Shown: piece after piece, positions 25,891-34,058 of the stretch
Position numbering within the stretch: position 1 is the stretch's first letter
Layout of the letters: each line of letters opens with the position of its first letter
Notes under the pieces: generated by a model
What the model was told of the DNA's origin: nothing
What the model saw: the letters and a program-made list of their open reading frames with translations, nothing else
Database searches by the model: none
NCBI GenBank assembly: GCA_017473015.1
Contig: JAFUNP010000024.1
Location: 1 to 64,000 of the forward strand
Source: Oscillospiraceae bacterium
GTDB lineage: Bacteria; Bacillota; Clostridia; Oscillospirales; Ruminococcaceae
Direction: 5' to 3'
DNA length: 64,000 bases
Program-made: the position numbers and the translations under genes

Positions 25891-26463
25891 TTAATCTCTG
25901 AATACGATTTCACAGTTGTCCATGCTGTCAACTATTGCCAGGCTGTGCAGGTTGTAGCCCTCTGCTCTCAGTCTGTCGCCACCGCCCTGGAAACCTTTTT
26001 CGATAACAATGCCCAGACCTTCCACCGTTGAGCCAGACTGCTTTGTAACATCAATCAGTCCGCGCAGCGCGGCACCGTTTGCCAGAAAGTCGTCAATAAT
26101 CAGTACTCGTTCATCACTGCCCAGGAATTTTTTTGCCACAGTTATTGTATATTCTCTGCCGTATGTATAGGATTTAACCACGCTGGTGTACAGGTCACTA
26201 TCCAGGTTTTTGCTTTTTGCTTTTTTGGCAAATAACACCGGCACTTTGAAATACTGTGCAGCAATAGCGGCGATAGCTATGCCGGATGCTTCAATTGTCA
26301 GTATTTTGGTGATGTTTTTATCCCCGAAAATGCGGTAAAGCTCTTTACCGATTTCATTCATAAATTCAATATCAATCTGATGGTTGAGAAAGTTGTCCAC
26401 TTTCAGAATATTGCCTTCTCTGACCATGCCATCTTTGAGTATTTTTTCTTTCAGCAGTTCCAT
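25891..26463 (-). CDS. xpt: Xanthine phosphoribosyltransferase
   Basis: A 190-residue type I phosphoribosyltransferase, the Firmicutes Xpt type that makes XMP from xanthine and PRPP. The PRPP-binding motif is VLIIDDFLANGAALRGL (about residues 123-139), and the N-terminal LKEKILKDGMVREGNILKVD and VDNFLNHQIDIEFMNEIG are typical of Xpt. The length fits. I looked for a purine riboswitch in the 112 bases upstream and saw none. No xanthine permease gene is adjacent. Confidence 0.95.
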   Translation of the reverse strand: MELLKEKILKDGMVREGNILKVDNFLNHQIDIEFMNEIGKELYRIFGDKNITKILTIEASGIAIAAIAAQYFKVPVLFAKKAKSKNLDSDLYTSVVKSYTYGREYTITVAKKFLGSDERVLIIDDFLANGAALRGLIDVTKQSGSTVEGLGIVIEKGFQGGGDRLRAEGYNLHSLAIVDSMDNCEIVFRD

Positions 26464-26575
26464 TTTAAAATTTCCTCTTTTTTACTTTATATCATTATAC
26501 TCCATTTTCGTCTGTTTGCAAATAGATATTGAATAAAAAAATACCCAAATGAATATTATATGATGAGGTGATTGC

Positions 26576-27412
26576 GTGAAGAAAAAAATTACAGTTATGG
26601 CAGTATATGCCGCCATATTTTTTGTGTGTGCCGGATACTGCCGGAACAGCATAGAAGATACTGAACCGAGCCGGTATTCTGCGGCAATTGAAACCTTGGA
26701 ATACCAGCTGGGATATGAAAATACATACTCAACAGTGTTTTCAACCCAGGATATAATTTTGCGGGAAACTTTGCGGGAGGAACAGCAGGTGGAAGAAACC
26801 AGGACAGTTTACCTTACTTTTGATGACGGTCCGTCACCCAGGACAGAAGAAATACTGGATATACTGAAAAAGCATGATGTGAAAGCCACATTTTTTGTTG
26901 TAATAAATAAAGAAGAGTATATCCCGTATATGAAAATGGCAGTGGAGGCTGGTCACGCTATAGGAGTACACTCTGCCAGCCACAAATATAAAGAAATTTA
27001 TCGCAGTGTGGATGATTACCTACGGGACTTCACACAGTGCTATGACTATATTCAGGTGAACACAGGTTATTCTCCCACCATATTCCGCTTTCCCGGCGGC
27101 AGTGTAAACAATTACAATGCTTCCACACGCAAGGACATAGTGCGGGAAATGGGACGCAGGGGTTTTATATATTTTGACTGGAATGTGGAAAGCAATGACA
27201 GCTCAGCCGGTATGAGTGCCGATGCCATATATAAAAATGTGATTGAAGGCTGCAGCGGCAAACAGCGAGCTGTTATTATAATGCATGATTCCGTTACAAA
27301 AAATACAACTGTACGGGCACTGGACAGGATAATAACGAAGCTGAAAGAGGACGGCTGGCAGTTTGCTGCCCTGGACAACGAGGTGAAATCTGTGGTTTTC
27401 AGAATGGATTAG
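26576..27412 (+). CDS. Membrane-anchored polysaccharide deacetylase (NodB domain)
   Basis: A 278-residue protein with an N-terminal hydrophobic segment (about residues 5-20) and a carbohydrate esterase 4 domain from about residue 78. Motif 1 TFDDGPSPRTEEIL holds the catalytic and metal-binding aspartates, motif 2 GVHSASHK the metal histidines, motif 3 FRFPGGS, motif 4 FDWNVES and motif 5 IIMHD. Such enzymes remove acetyl groups from peptidoglycan or other surface glycans, often increasing lysozyme resistance. The start is GTG at 26576 with GATGAGGTG upstream. It is monocistronic. Confidence 0.92.
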   Translation: MKKKITVMAVYAAIFFVCAGYCRNSIEDTEPSRYSAAIETLEYQLGYENTYSTVFSTQDIILRETLREEQQVEETRTVYLTFDDGPSPRTEEILDILKKHDVKATFFVVINKEEYIPYMKMAVEAGHAIGVHSASHKYKEIYRSVDDYLRDFTQCYDYIQVNTGYSPTIFRFPGGSVNNYNASTRKDIVREMGRRGFIYFDWNVESNDSSAGMSADAIYKNVIEGCSGKQRAVIIMHDSVTKNTTVRALDRIITKLKEDGWQFAALDNEVKSVVFRMD

Positions 27413-27440
27413 GCTGCAGGTTAAATATTTTTCTTTACAA

Positions 27441-27469
27441 TTGCTAAAATCTGTTATCTGTGATAGGAT
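27441..27469 (+). promoter_or_regulatory. Predicted promoter for hom
   Basis: TTGCTA (27441-27446) and TAGGAT (27464-27469) with a 17-base spacer, 40 bases upstream of the start codon. Confidence 0.45.
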
Positions 27470-27508
27470 ATATATAACAATAATTCCCACGGAAAACAGG
27501 AGAAAAGT

Positions 27509-28699
27509 ATGGCGAAAATAGCTCTTTTAGGCCACGGTGTTGTAGGCACGGGCGTGGTAAATGTACTTAAAAACAAAGCTGCACAGCTGGAAAAGCTGAC
27601 AGGTGAACAACTGGAACTGAAATATATACTTGTCCGTCATGATTATGATGTTGATTACAAAGAAAAATTTGTAACAGACTTCACAACTATTGAAACAGAC
27701 GAAGAAATTGATATTGTTGTGGAAGCTATCGGCGGTACAGACCCGGCGTATAAATATGTAAAAGCCGCACTGGAGCAGGGAAAACATGTGGTAACCAGCA
27801 ACAAAGAGCTGGTTGCAAAGCATGGCTGTGAGCTGATGAATATTGCTAAAGAAAAAAATGTGAATCTCATGTTTGAAGGGGCAGTAGGTGGTGCTATCCC
27901 GGTTATTCACGGTGTGCGCAACTGTCTGGAGGCAAATACAGTAAACTCTGTGGCCGGTATTCTCAATGGCACCACAAACTATATTCTGACAAAGATGATT
28001 GAAGAAAAACAGTCCTTTGATGTGGCGCTGAAACGGGCACAGGAGCTGGGTTATGCCGAGGCAGACCCGTCTGCTGATGTGGACGGCATTGACACCTGCC
28101 GAAAAATCTGCATACTGGCTGACATTATTTTCGGCAATCACATTCTGCCTGAAAATGTACACACAGAGGGTATCAGAAATGTGAGAATTGAAGATGTGGA
28201 CACACTGAAAACAGTGGGCGGCTGCATCAAACTGCTGGGTGTGGCAAAACGCGCAGCAGACGGTAAACTTTTTATCATGACAGCACCTCATGTTGTATTC
28301 AATCAGGGAATTCTTTTTGCAGCTACAGATGTGTTCAACGCAGCACAGCTGGAAACAGACAATGCCGGAACAATGGCATTTTACGGACGCGGTGCAGGCA
28401 GTCTTCCGACAGCCAGCGCAGTTGTAAACGATATTGTGGAATGTGTAAAGGCTGATGGAACTATTTATCCTGTATGGGATGATGAAAAGCCGGAAGCAGT
28501 TGCTGATTATAAATCAGTACCGTTACAGTTCTATGTAGCAACAGCTGACGGTGCAGAAAAAGTGAAAGAAACCTTTGGTGATGTGCGCATTATCGCTGAA
28601 GGTACTGAAACTGCATTCATAACAGAAAAAATGACACAGGTGCGGCTGGAGACAGCCCTCGACGGTCTTGCAGTAAAATCTGTACTGCGTGTGCTGTAA
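27509..28699 (+). CDS. hom: Homoserine dehydrogenase
   Basis: A 396-residue homoserine dehydrogenase, which reduces aspartate semialdehyde to homoserine for threonine and methionine synthesis. The NAD(P)-binding GHGVVGTGVV is at residues 8-17. The catalytic block GILNGTTNYIL and the AQELGYAEADPSADVDGID signature are intact. The last about 75 residues look like an ACT-type regulatory domain, so threonine feedback is likely, though not proven. The ATG has AGGAGAAA upstream. A strong terminator follows. thrB and thrC are not adjacent. Confidence 0.95.
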   Translation: MAKIALLGHGVVGTGVVNVLKNKAAQLEKLTGEQLELKYILVRHDYDVDYKEKFVTDFTTIETDEEIDIVVEAIGGTDPAYKYVKAALEQGKHVVTSNKELVAKHGCELMNIAKEKNVNLMFEGAVGGAIPVIHGVRNCLEANTVNSVAGILNGTTNYILTKMIEEKQSFDVALKRAQELGYAEADPSADVDGIDTCRKICILADIIFGNHILPENVHTEGIRNVRIEDVDTLKTVGGCIKLLGVAKRAADGKLFIMTAPHVVFNQGILFAATDVFNAAQLETDNAGTMAFYGRGAGSLPTASAVVNDIVECVKADGTIYPVWDDEKPEAVADYKSVPLQFYVATADGAEKVKETFGDVRIIAEGTETAFITEKMTQVRLETALDGLAVKSVLRVL

Positions 28700-28756
28700 A
28701 TTTGAAAGCCTGTATTGAAAAACAGTTTTCTCAGAACAATAAAAAGTATATAAATT

Positions 28757-28793
28757 AAAACAGGGGTAAGGTCTGAATCCTTACCCCTGTTTT
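28757..28793. terminator. Bidirectional terminator between hom and the convergent peptidoglycan-binding gene
   Basis: A perfect 15-base stem (28757-28771 with 28779-28793) with A runs on the left and T runs on the right, so it works for both convergent genes. Confidence 0.92.
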
Positions 28794-28799
28794 GCGTTA

Positions 28800-29699
28800 T
28801 CAGATAGAGTTGTTAAATTCTGTTATCATTCTGCGCCATGTGTTAGGGCCTACCATGCCGTCAGCGGCCAGATTGTATCTGTTCTGGAATGCCAGAACTA
28901 CCTGTCGTGTCTGAGGGCCATATATGCCGTCTATGGCCAGTACAGGCCAGTTGTGAGAGTTATAGGAGTTTACAGAGTTCATGTAGCTCTGTATAAATCT
29001 TACGCTGTCACCTCTGCTGCCTGTAGTCTGCACATAGCCCGGATAAGCAGATGTTACATTTGTGTTGTTATTGTTCATAACACCTGTATGAACTGACACT
29101 ATTTTGTCCCATGTCTGCTGACCGATAAGGCCGTCAACTGTAAGGCCAAACTGTCCCTGGAAGCGGCGCACGGCATTTGTCATGCTGTTTCCGTAAATAC
29201 CGTCTACAGTCTGATAGTTGATGGCTGTGTATACAGGTACAATTCTGTTCAGTCTGGTCTGCATGTTTCGTACAGCAGTACCTGTGGAGCCTGGTCGCAG
29301 CACTGTACCCGGATATTCATCCCCAGGCTGTGTAGGCAGAGAATTGTAGTCTGTTACGATGGAGTTCCATGTTTCTTCGCCGATTACTCCATCTACACAC
29401 AGACCACTGAGCCTCTGATACTGTGAAACAGTTGTTCTTGTTTCCTGACCATATACGCCGTCAACAGTCAGCCTGTTCATTGAAGGGAACATCTGCAGGC
29501 GTATTGCGTTCAGATAGGACTGCATAATAGACACATTTGTGCCGGCGCTGCCCACTCTCAGCGGTGTGCCTGGATATGGTGGTGATACTGTTGTATCCAC
29601 AAAAACATCATCCTGGTCGCTGAACATGTCGTCCTGTTCTACAAAATCCTCGCCATTCATCATTCCCAGTGTATTTTCATCATTAAACAAATTGTTCAT
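28800..29699 (-). CDS. Protein with three peptidoglycan-binding (PG_binding_1) domains, no signal peptide
   Basis: A 299-residue protein with an acidic N-terminal 55 residues followed by three tandem peptidoglycan-binding domains of about 75 residues each (roughly 57-132, 140-212, 222-297). Each repeat opens PG-x-(P/V)-L/Q-R/T-x-GS-x-G and ends DG-x-(I/V)-G-x-x-TW. I place the start at 29699, directly after AGGAGGTTTTT; an in-frame extension to 29855 has no such site. There is no signal peptide, membrane helix or catalytic domain. It may act in the mother cell or forespore during sporulation, or leave by a non-classical route. That is inference. Confidence 0.85.
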   Translation of the reverse strand: MNNLFNDENTLGMMNGEDFVEQDDMFSDQDDVFVDTTVSPPYPGTPLRVGSAGTNVSIMQSYLNAIRLQMFPSMNRLTVDGVYGQETRTTVSQYQRLSGLCVDGVIGEETWNSIVTDYNSLPTQPGDEYPGTVLRPGSTGTAVRNMQTRLNRIVPVYTAINYQTVDGIYGNSMTNAVRRFQGQFGLTVDGLIGQQTWDKIVSVHTGVMNNNNTNVTSAYPGYVQTTGSRGDSVRFIQSYMNSVNSYNSHNWPVLAIDGIYGPQTRQVVLAFQNRYNLAADGMVGPNTWRRMITEFNNSI

Positions 29700-29848
29700 A
29701 GTAAAAACCTCCTGTGAAGCTATATTATTCAATAGGAGACAGTTTGGTGAATGCCGAAACAAACAATGAATAATTACCGGAACAACGCAAAAAGGGAAGG
29801 GGAGTGGTGCTTTTTGCTGTAAAAACTGCAGCAGATATGAAAAAACAA

Positions 29849-29870
29849 AAGGCACTCTTATGAGTGCCTT
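29849..29870 (-). terminator. Rho-independent terminator of pyk
   Basis: Perfect 9-base stem AAGGCACTC (29849-29857) and GAGTGCCTT (29862-29870), followed on the minus strand by TTTTGTTTTTTC. The rest of 29700-29891 shows only the ribosome binding site region of the peptidoglycan-binding gene. Confidence 0.9.
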
Positions 29871-29891
29871 GATTTGTTATGTTGTGCTGAA

Positions 29892-31337
29892 TTACAGTTT
29901 CAGATGCCCCAGGCTGATTTTGCCTACTGTCTGAACTTTCAGAATGTTTGTTGAACCGGAAACACCTACAGGTACACCGGCAGTTACTACTACTGTGTCG
30001 TCTTCTTTCAGCAGTTTTTCCTTGATGGCAGCTGCGATGGACAGGTCAATCAGTTCGTCTGTGCTTCTTACTGTGCTCATCAGAACAGGTGTTACACCCC
30101 AGGACAGTGCCAGATGGCGGCATGTCTGTTCGGTGTCTGTACAGCCGATGATTGGCAGACCTGGACGGTATTTGGAGATGTTTCTTGCTGTGTAGCCTGA
30201 CTGTGTAACAGTTACGATAGCCTGTGCGCCGATGTCCATGGAGATGGAACATGCAGAGTGAGCAACAGCGTCAGTAATTGACAGGCCTGTACCGTAGTCT
30301 CTTGTGCGCAGTTCAGCATTGTAGTCGATGTTGTTTTCTGTAGCCTCTGCGATAGCAGCCATTGTTTTTACAGCTTCTACAGGGTATTTACCTGCAGCTG
30401 TTTCACCGGACAGCATGATAGCAGATGTGCCGTCGTAAATAGCGTTTGCAACGTCAGTTACTTCCGCTCTTGTTGGACGTGGTTTTTCCATCATGGAATC
30501 CAGCATCTGTGTAGCTGTGATAGCTGGTTTACCGGAGTTGAAACATTTGTGGATGATTTCTTTCTGGATTCTTGGAATTTCAGCAAAGTCAATTTCAACA
30601 CCCATGTCACCGCGGGCAACCATAACAGCGTCTACAACTTCCAGGATTTCGTCGATTTTTTCTACGCCTTCCAGGTTTTCCAGTTTTGCAATCAGACGCA
30701 TAGATGTACAGCCGTGTTCTTCCAGAATTTTTCTTACTTCAAGAACGTCTTCTTTGCATCTTGTAAAGGAAAGAGCAATAAAGTCAAAACCGTTTTCGAT
30801 ACCGAAAATAATATCGTTTCTGTCTTTTTCGCTTACGAATGGCATAGACAGTTTAACATCAGGTACATTGATACCTTTGTTGTTGGACAGCTTGCCGCCG
30901 TTCATGATTTTTACCACAACTTCTTCACCGTTGATTTCTTCTACGATGGATTCAATCAGACCGTCGTCAAACAGAACTCTTGTACCAACCTGAACATCTC
31001 TTGGAAAATCTTTGTAACGAACATGAACTTTTTCTTTTGTGCCTTCAATTTCTTCTGTTGTCAGTGTGAATCTGTCACCCCGTTCCAGATAGATAGGACC
31101 GTCTTTAAACAGACCTACTCTGATTTCAGGGCCTTTTGTGTCCAGCATTGTGGCAACCCACAGACCCAGCTCAGTTCTGCATCTCTGAACCATTTTCAGT
31201 CTGTCCTGATGTTCCTGATGAGTGCCGTGGGAGAAGTTGAAACGTGCTACATTCATGCCTTCACGCATCAGCTGTTTCATAACTGCAGGATTATCAGTGG
31301 AAGGACCCAGAGTACAGATAATTTTGGTTTTTCTCAT
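29892..31337 (-). CDS. pyk: Pyruvate kinase
   Basis: A 481-residue pyruvate kinase that makes pyruvate and ATP from phosphoenolpyruvate and ADP. N-terminal TKIICTLGPSTDN, the active-site block RLIAKLENLEGVEKIDEIL with its catalytic lysine, MVARGDMGVEI and TAAGKYPVEAVKTM are all conserved. The length shows it lacks the C-terminal PEP-utilising extension found in some Bacillus-type enzymes. The ATG is preceded by AGGGGGTTT. It is monocistronic with its own terminator. Confidence 0.97.
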   Translation of the reverse strand: MRKTKIICTLGPSTDNPAVMKQLMREGMNVARFNFSHGTHQEHQDRLKMVQRCRTELGLWVATMLDTKGPEIRVGLFKDGPIYLERGDRFTLTTEEIEGTKEKVHVRYKDFPRDVQVGTRVLFDDGLIESIVEEINGEEVVVKIMNGGKLSNNKGINVPDVKLSMPFVSEKDRNDIIFGIENGFDFIALSFTRCKEDVLEVRKILEEHGCTSMRLIAKLENLEGVEKIDEILEVVDAVMVARGDMGVEIDFAEIPRIQKEIIHKCFNSGKPAITATQMLDSMMEKPRPTRAEVTDVANAIYDGTSAIMLSGETAAGKYPVEAVKTMAAIAEATENNIDYNAELRTRDYGTGLSITDAVAHSACSISMDIGAQAIVTVTQSGYTARNISKYRPGLPIIGCTDTEQTCRHLALSWGVTPVLMSTVRSTDELIDLSIAAAIKEKLLKEDDTVVVTAGVPVGVSGSTNILKVQTVGKISLGHLKL

Positions 31338-31590
31338 AATAAACCCCCTGTATATAAATAAACATACTTTATTTGTTTAAAATATAACAAATTCCTTAAT
31401 TATTATAACCGCATTTTTGTTGTTCTGCCATAGAAAATAGTTGTAAAATGCCCGAAATATGTATTTTTCGTGCATAAAGCCACCTTATTTTTGTGGTATT
31501 TTAGTACTATGCAAAATAAAGAAAAAGAGGTATAATATATTTAAGTATGAACTTTGGTTTATTAATATAATTTAAAGGAGATTTTTTATT

Positions 31591-32775
31591 ATGGCAGACA
31601 AAAAAAGAGTATTTCTGATTGTTCTGGACAGCTTTGGTATCGGCAAAGCACCAGACGCAGAAAAATTCGGCGATGCGGGCAGTGATACACTTCTCTCTAT
31701 TTCCAAAAGCGACAAGTTTGATATGCCTGTAATGGGCTCTCTGGGCTTTTTCAACATTGATGATGTAGAATGTGGTACAAAGGTTGAAGCTCCAAAAGCA
31801 GCTTACGCCAGAATTATTGAAGCATCCAATGGTAAAGACACAACTATCGGTCACTGGGAAATTTCCGGTGTTGAAAGAGATACACCACTTCCTGTTTATC
31901 CAAACGGCTTCCCAGCAGATGTTATTGAAAAATATGAAGCAATGACAGGCCGCAAAGTTCTCTGTAACAAACCATATTCCGGCACACGGGTACTGGATGA
32001 TTACGGCGAAGAACATATGAAAACAGGTGACCTGATTGTTTACACTTCAGCTGACTCTGTATTCCAGGTTGCAGCACACGAAGAAGTAGTTTCTGTTGAA
32101 CAGCTGTATGAATACTGCCAGATGGCACGCGATATGCTGACAGAATCAGGCGTTCACGCTGTAGGCCGTGTTATCGCACGCCCATTCGTTGGCACAGGCA
32201 AAGGTGCTTTTACAAGAACTAAAAACCGTCATGACTACTCACTGAAACCACCAAAGAAAACTGTTCTGGACTATCTGAAAGCAGCAGGCAAAGATGTTAT
32301 CGGTGTAGGTAAAATCTACGACATCTTTGACGGTGACGGTATTACAGAAAAAATCAAAACAGCTAACAACACAGAAGGCATGAACGTTACTATCGACCTG
32401 GCAAAGAGAGACTTTGATGGTCTGGCATTTATCAACCTGGTTGATTTTGACATGGTTTACGGTCACAGAAACAATGTTGACGGCTATGCACAGGCTGCTA
32501 CAGATTTTGACAAACAGCTGGCTGAACTGCTGCCACTGCTGAAAGATGATGATGTTCTGATGATTACAGCTGACCACGGCTGTGACCCAGGCACACCATC
32601 TACAGACCACTCCAGAGAATGTGTTCCACTTATCGTTTACGGTAAAAATATCAAAGAAGGCCACAACATCGGTACAATCAAATCTTACGCTCATATCGGT
32701 GCAACAGTTGCTGAATACCTGGGCGTTGAAGCAGACCTTGACGCACCAAGCCTTCTGCCACAGCTTCTGAAATAA
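31591..32775 (+). CDS. deoB: Phosphopentomutase
   Basis: A 394-residue phosphopentomutase of the alkaline-phosphatase superfamily, interconverting ribose or deoxyribose 1- and 5-phosphates in nucleoside salvage. It has the N-terminal metal motif VLDSFGIGKAPDAE, the phosphate-accepting threonine region GKDTTIGHWEI (about residues 88-98) and the C-terminal metal-binding block TADHGCDPGTPSTDHSRE. AAAGGAGAT precedes the ATG and a TATAAT -10 box lies at 31531-31536. The upstream gap 31338-31590 has no gene. No nucleoside phosphorylase is adjacent. Confidence 0.96.
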   Translation: MADKKRVFLIVLDSFGIGKAPDAEKFGDAGSDTLLSISKSDKFDMPVMGSLGFFNIDDVECGTKVEAPKAAYARIIEASNGKDTTIGHWEISGVERDTPLPVYPNGFPADVIEKYEAMTGRKVLCNKPYSGTRVLDDYGEEHMKTGDLIVYTSADSVFQVAAHEEVVSVEQLYEYCQMARDMLTESGVHAVGRVIARPFVGTGKGAFTRTKNRHDYSLKPPKKTVLDYLKAAGKDVIGVGKIYDIFDGDGITEKIKTANNTEGMNVTIDLAKRDFDGLAFINLVDFDMVYGHRNNVDGYAQAATDFDKQLAELLPLLKDDDVLMITADHGCDPGTPSTDHSRECVPLIVYGKNIKEGHNIGTIKSYAHIGATVAEYLGVEADLDAPSLLPQLLK

Positions 32776-32788
32776 TCGTTATTTTCTG

Positions 32789-32818
32789 AAAACAGGGGAG
32801 AAATCCCCTGTTTTTTAT
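32789..32818 (+). terminator. Rho-independent terminator of deoB
   Basis: Perfect 10-base stem AAAACAGGGG (32789-32798) and CCCCTGTTTT (32805-32814) with a T-rich tail. Confidence 0.92.
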
Positions 32819-32877
32819 TGCCCAATCACTTTTATTATGTTAAAATAGGCCTAAAATATTTATGGAGATTGTCTTAT

Positions 32878-33540
32878 ATGAGATTTGCAATACTTGACCT
32901 CGACGGTACAATAGTTGATTCAATGGGTTACTGGAGGGGCTTTGAAAAAGCTTTTTTGCTTGAAAATGGAATCAAGGAAGAAAATATAAAAAAACTGTCA
33001 AAAAATGATTGGATTGGCAGCGATTGGATAGAAGCTTTATGCGGGTTTTTTAATGCAGAGTATGGCTTTTCACTTACACCGGAAAAATTTCACCAGTGGG
33101 GCATTGACTTTATGATGAGGAAATATGCTGAAGTTATAGATTTCAAACCCGGCGCAAAAGACCTGCTGGATAAGCTGAAAGCACAGGGAGTAAAAATGTG
33201 TATCTGTTCTTCCACAGACCGCAGCATAATGGAGCCTGTACTGCAGAAATATGACCTGGACAAATATTTCCAGTTTACACTCCACTGCCGTCAGTTCGGC
33301 AGGGAAAAGAACGAACCTGAAACCTTCTTCTATTGTATGGAGCGTCTGGGTGCCACCAAACCGGAAGAAGTGGCAGTTTTTGAAGATGCCCTGTATTCAG
33401 CTTCCACAGCTAAAGAAGCCGGTTTTTATGTGGTTGGTATGTACGATGTGAATGAAAAACACACCACAGAGCTGGAAAAAATCGCTGACCAGTATGTGAC
33501 AGACTATGCACAGCTGGATTTTGACAGACTTCCTGAATAA
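32878..33540 (+). CDS. HAD superfamily hydrolase (beta-phosphoglucomutase/phosphatase-like)
   Basis: A 220-residue HAD hydrolase of the subfamily IA type. Motif I FAILDLDGTIVDSMGYW carries the nucleophile and acid/base aspartates (residues 7 and 9), motif II is MCICSSTD, the lysine of motif III lies in GREKNEPETF, and motif IV is AVFEDALYSASTA. A helical cap domain lies between motifs I and II. The start is the ATG at 32878 after TGGAGATT; the extension to 32818 overlaps the deoB terminator. The substrate is unknown; similar proteins act on sugar phosphates. Confidence 0.88.
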   Translation: MRFAILDLDGTIVDSMGYWRGFEKAFLLENGIKEENIKKLSKNDWIGSDWIEALCGFFNAEYGFSLTPEKFHQWGIDFMMRKYAEVIDFKPGAKDLLDKLKAQGVKMCICSSTDRSIMEPVLQKYDLDKYFQFTLHCRQFGREKNEPETFFYCMERLGATKPEEVAVFEDALYSASTAKEAGFYVVGMYDVNEKHTTELEKIADQYVTDYAQLDFDRLPE

Positions 33541-33543
33541 GTT

Positions 33544-33571
33544 ATCTGTAAAGTAATATAACTTTACAGAT
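33544..33571. repeat. Perfect hairpin after the HAD gene
   Basis: ATCTGTAAAGT (33544-33554) and ACTTTACAGAT (33561-33571) form an 11-base stem without a T run. It may be a degenerate terminator or protect the 3' end. Confidence 0.5.
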
Positions 33572-33611
33572 GTTGAATAATAAAATTTAGTAAAGCAAAA
33601 CGTAAAATTAA

Positions 33612-33655
33612 AAGCAGGATTCTGAAGGAAATCAGAATTCTGCTTAATTTTTATT
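33612..33655. terminator. Terminator between the HAD and GNAT genes
   Basis: Fourteen-base stem (33612-33625 with 33632-33645, one G-U pair) followed by TAATTTTTATT on the plus strand. Likely ends the HAD transcript. Confidence 0.75.
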
Positions 33656-33669
33656 ATAGGAACAATGTT

Positions 33670-34050
33670 TTACAGAATGATTATATCATAACCGCGTCTG
33701 GAAAATACTTTCTGTGCGATTTCATTGTTTTCCGGCACTATAGCCTGATAGCTGTATCCTGGAAACTGCTGTTCAATAAAGTCAAACACCTGTGGTGCCA
33801 CTTTCTTTTTCTGAAATTCAGGCTTTATGTACAGCTCATTTACAATAATTTTGTTTTCCTGTACATAAGCTGTGCAGTAGCCCAGGTATTCACCGGCATG
33901 GAGAATGGCGATACCTATGTCAGAAACAGTCCTGTTTACAATATCATCAAACTTGCCTGCAAAAGTACCCAGGTCGAAATCGTCGCCGTTGTACTGTGCG
34001 GCCAGTTCAAGAATACCATATTTATCCCGGTTTTCAAAATATCTTATCAT
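33670..34050 (-). CDS. GNAT family N-acetyltransferase
   Basis: A 126-residue protein with a GNAT fold layout: N-terminal IRYFENRDKYGILELAAQYN, the strand 4-5 region NKIIVNELYIKPEFQKKKVA (an R/Q-x-x-G/A-like acetyl-CoA loop in degenerate form), and a C-terminal FSRRGYDIIIL. It is a little short for the family. The substrate is unknown. It lies 8 bases downstream of the amidohydrolase gene and ends the ydcF-like operon. Confidence 0.75.
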   Translation of the reverse strand: MIRYFENRDKYGILELAAQYNGDDFDLGTFAGKFDDIVNRTVSDIGIAILHAGEYLGYCTAYVQENKIIVNELYIKPEFQKKKVAPQVFDFIEQQFPGYSYQAIVPENNEIAQKVFSRRGYDIIIL

Positions 34051-34058
34051 AACTCACC

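Noticed and set aside
26464..26575. Purine riboswitch ahead of xpt
   Set aside because: The short AT-rich gap has no match to the conserved purine aptamer core.
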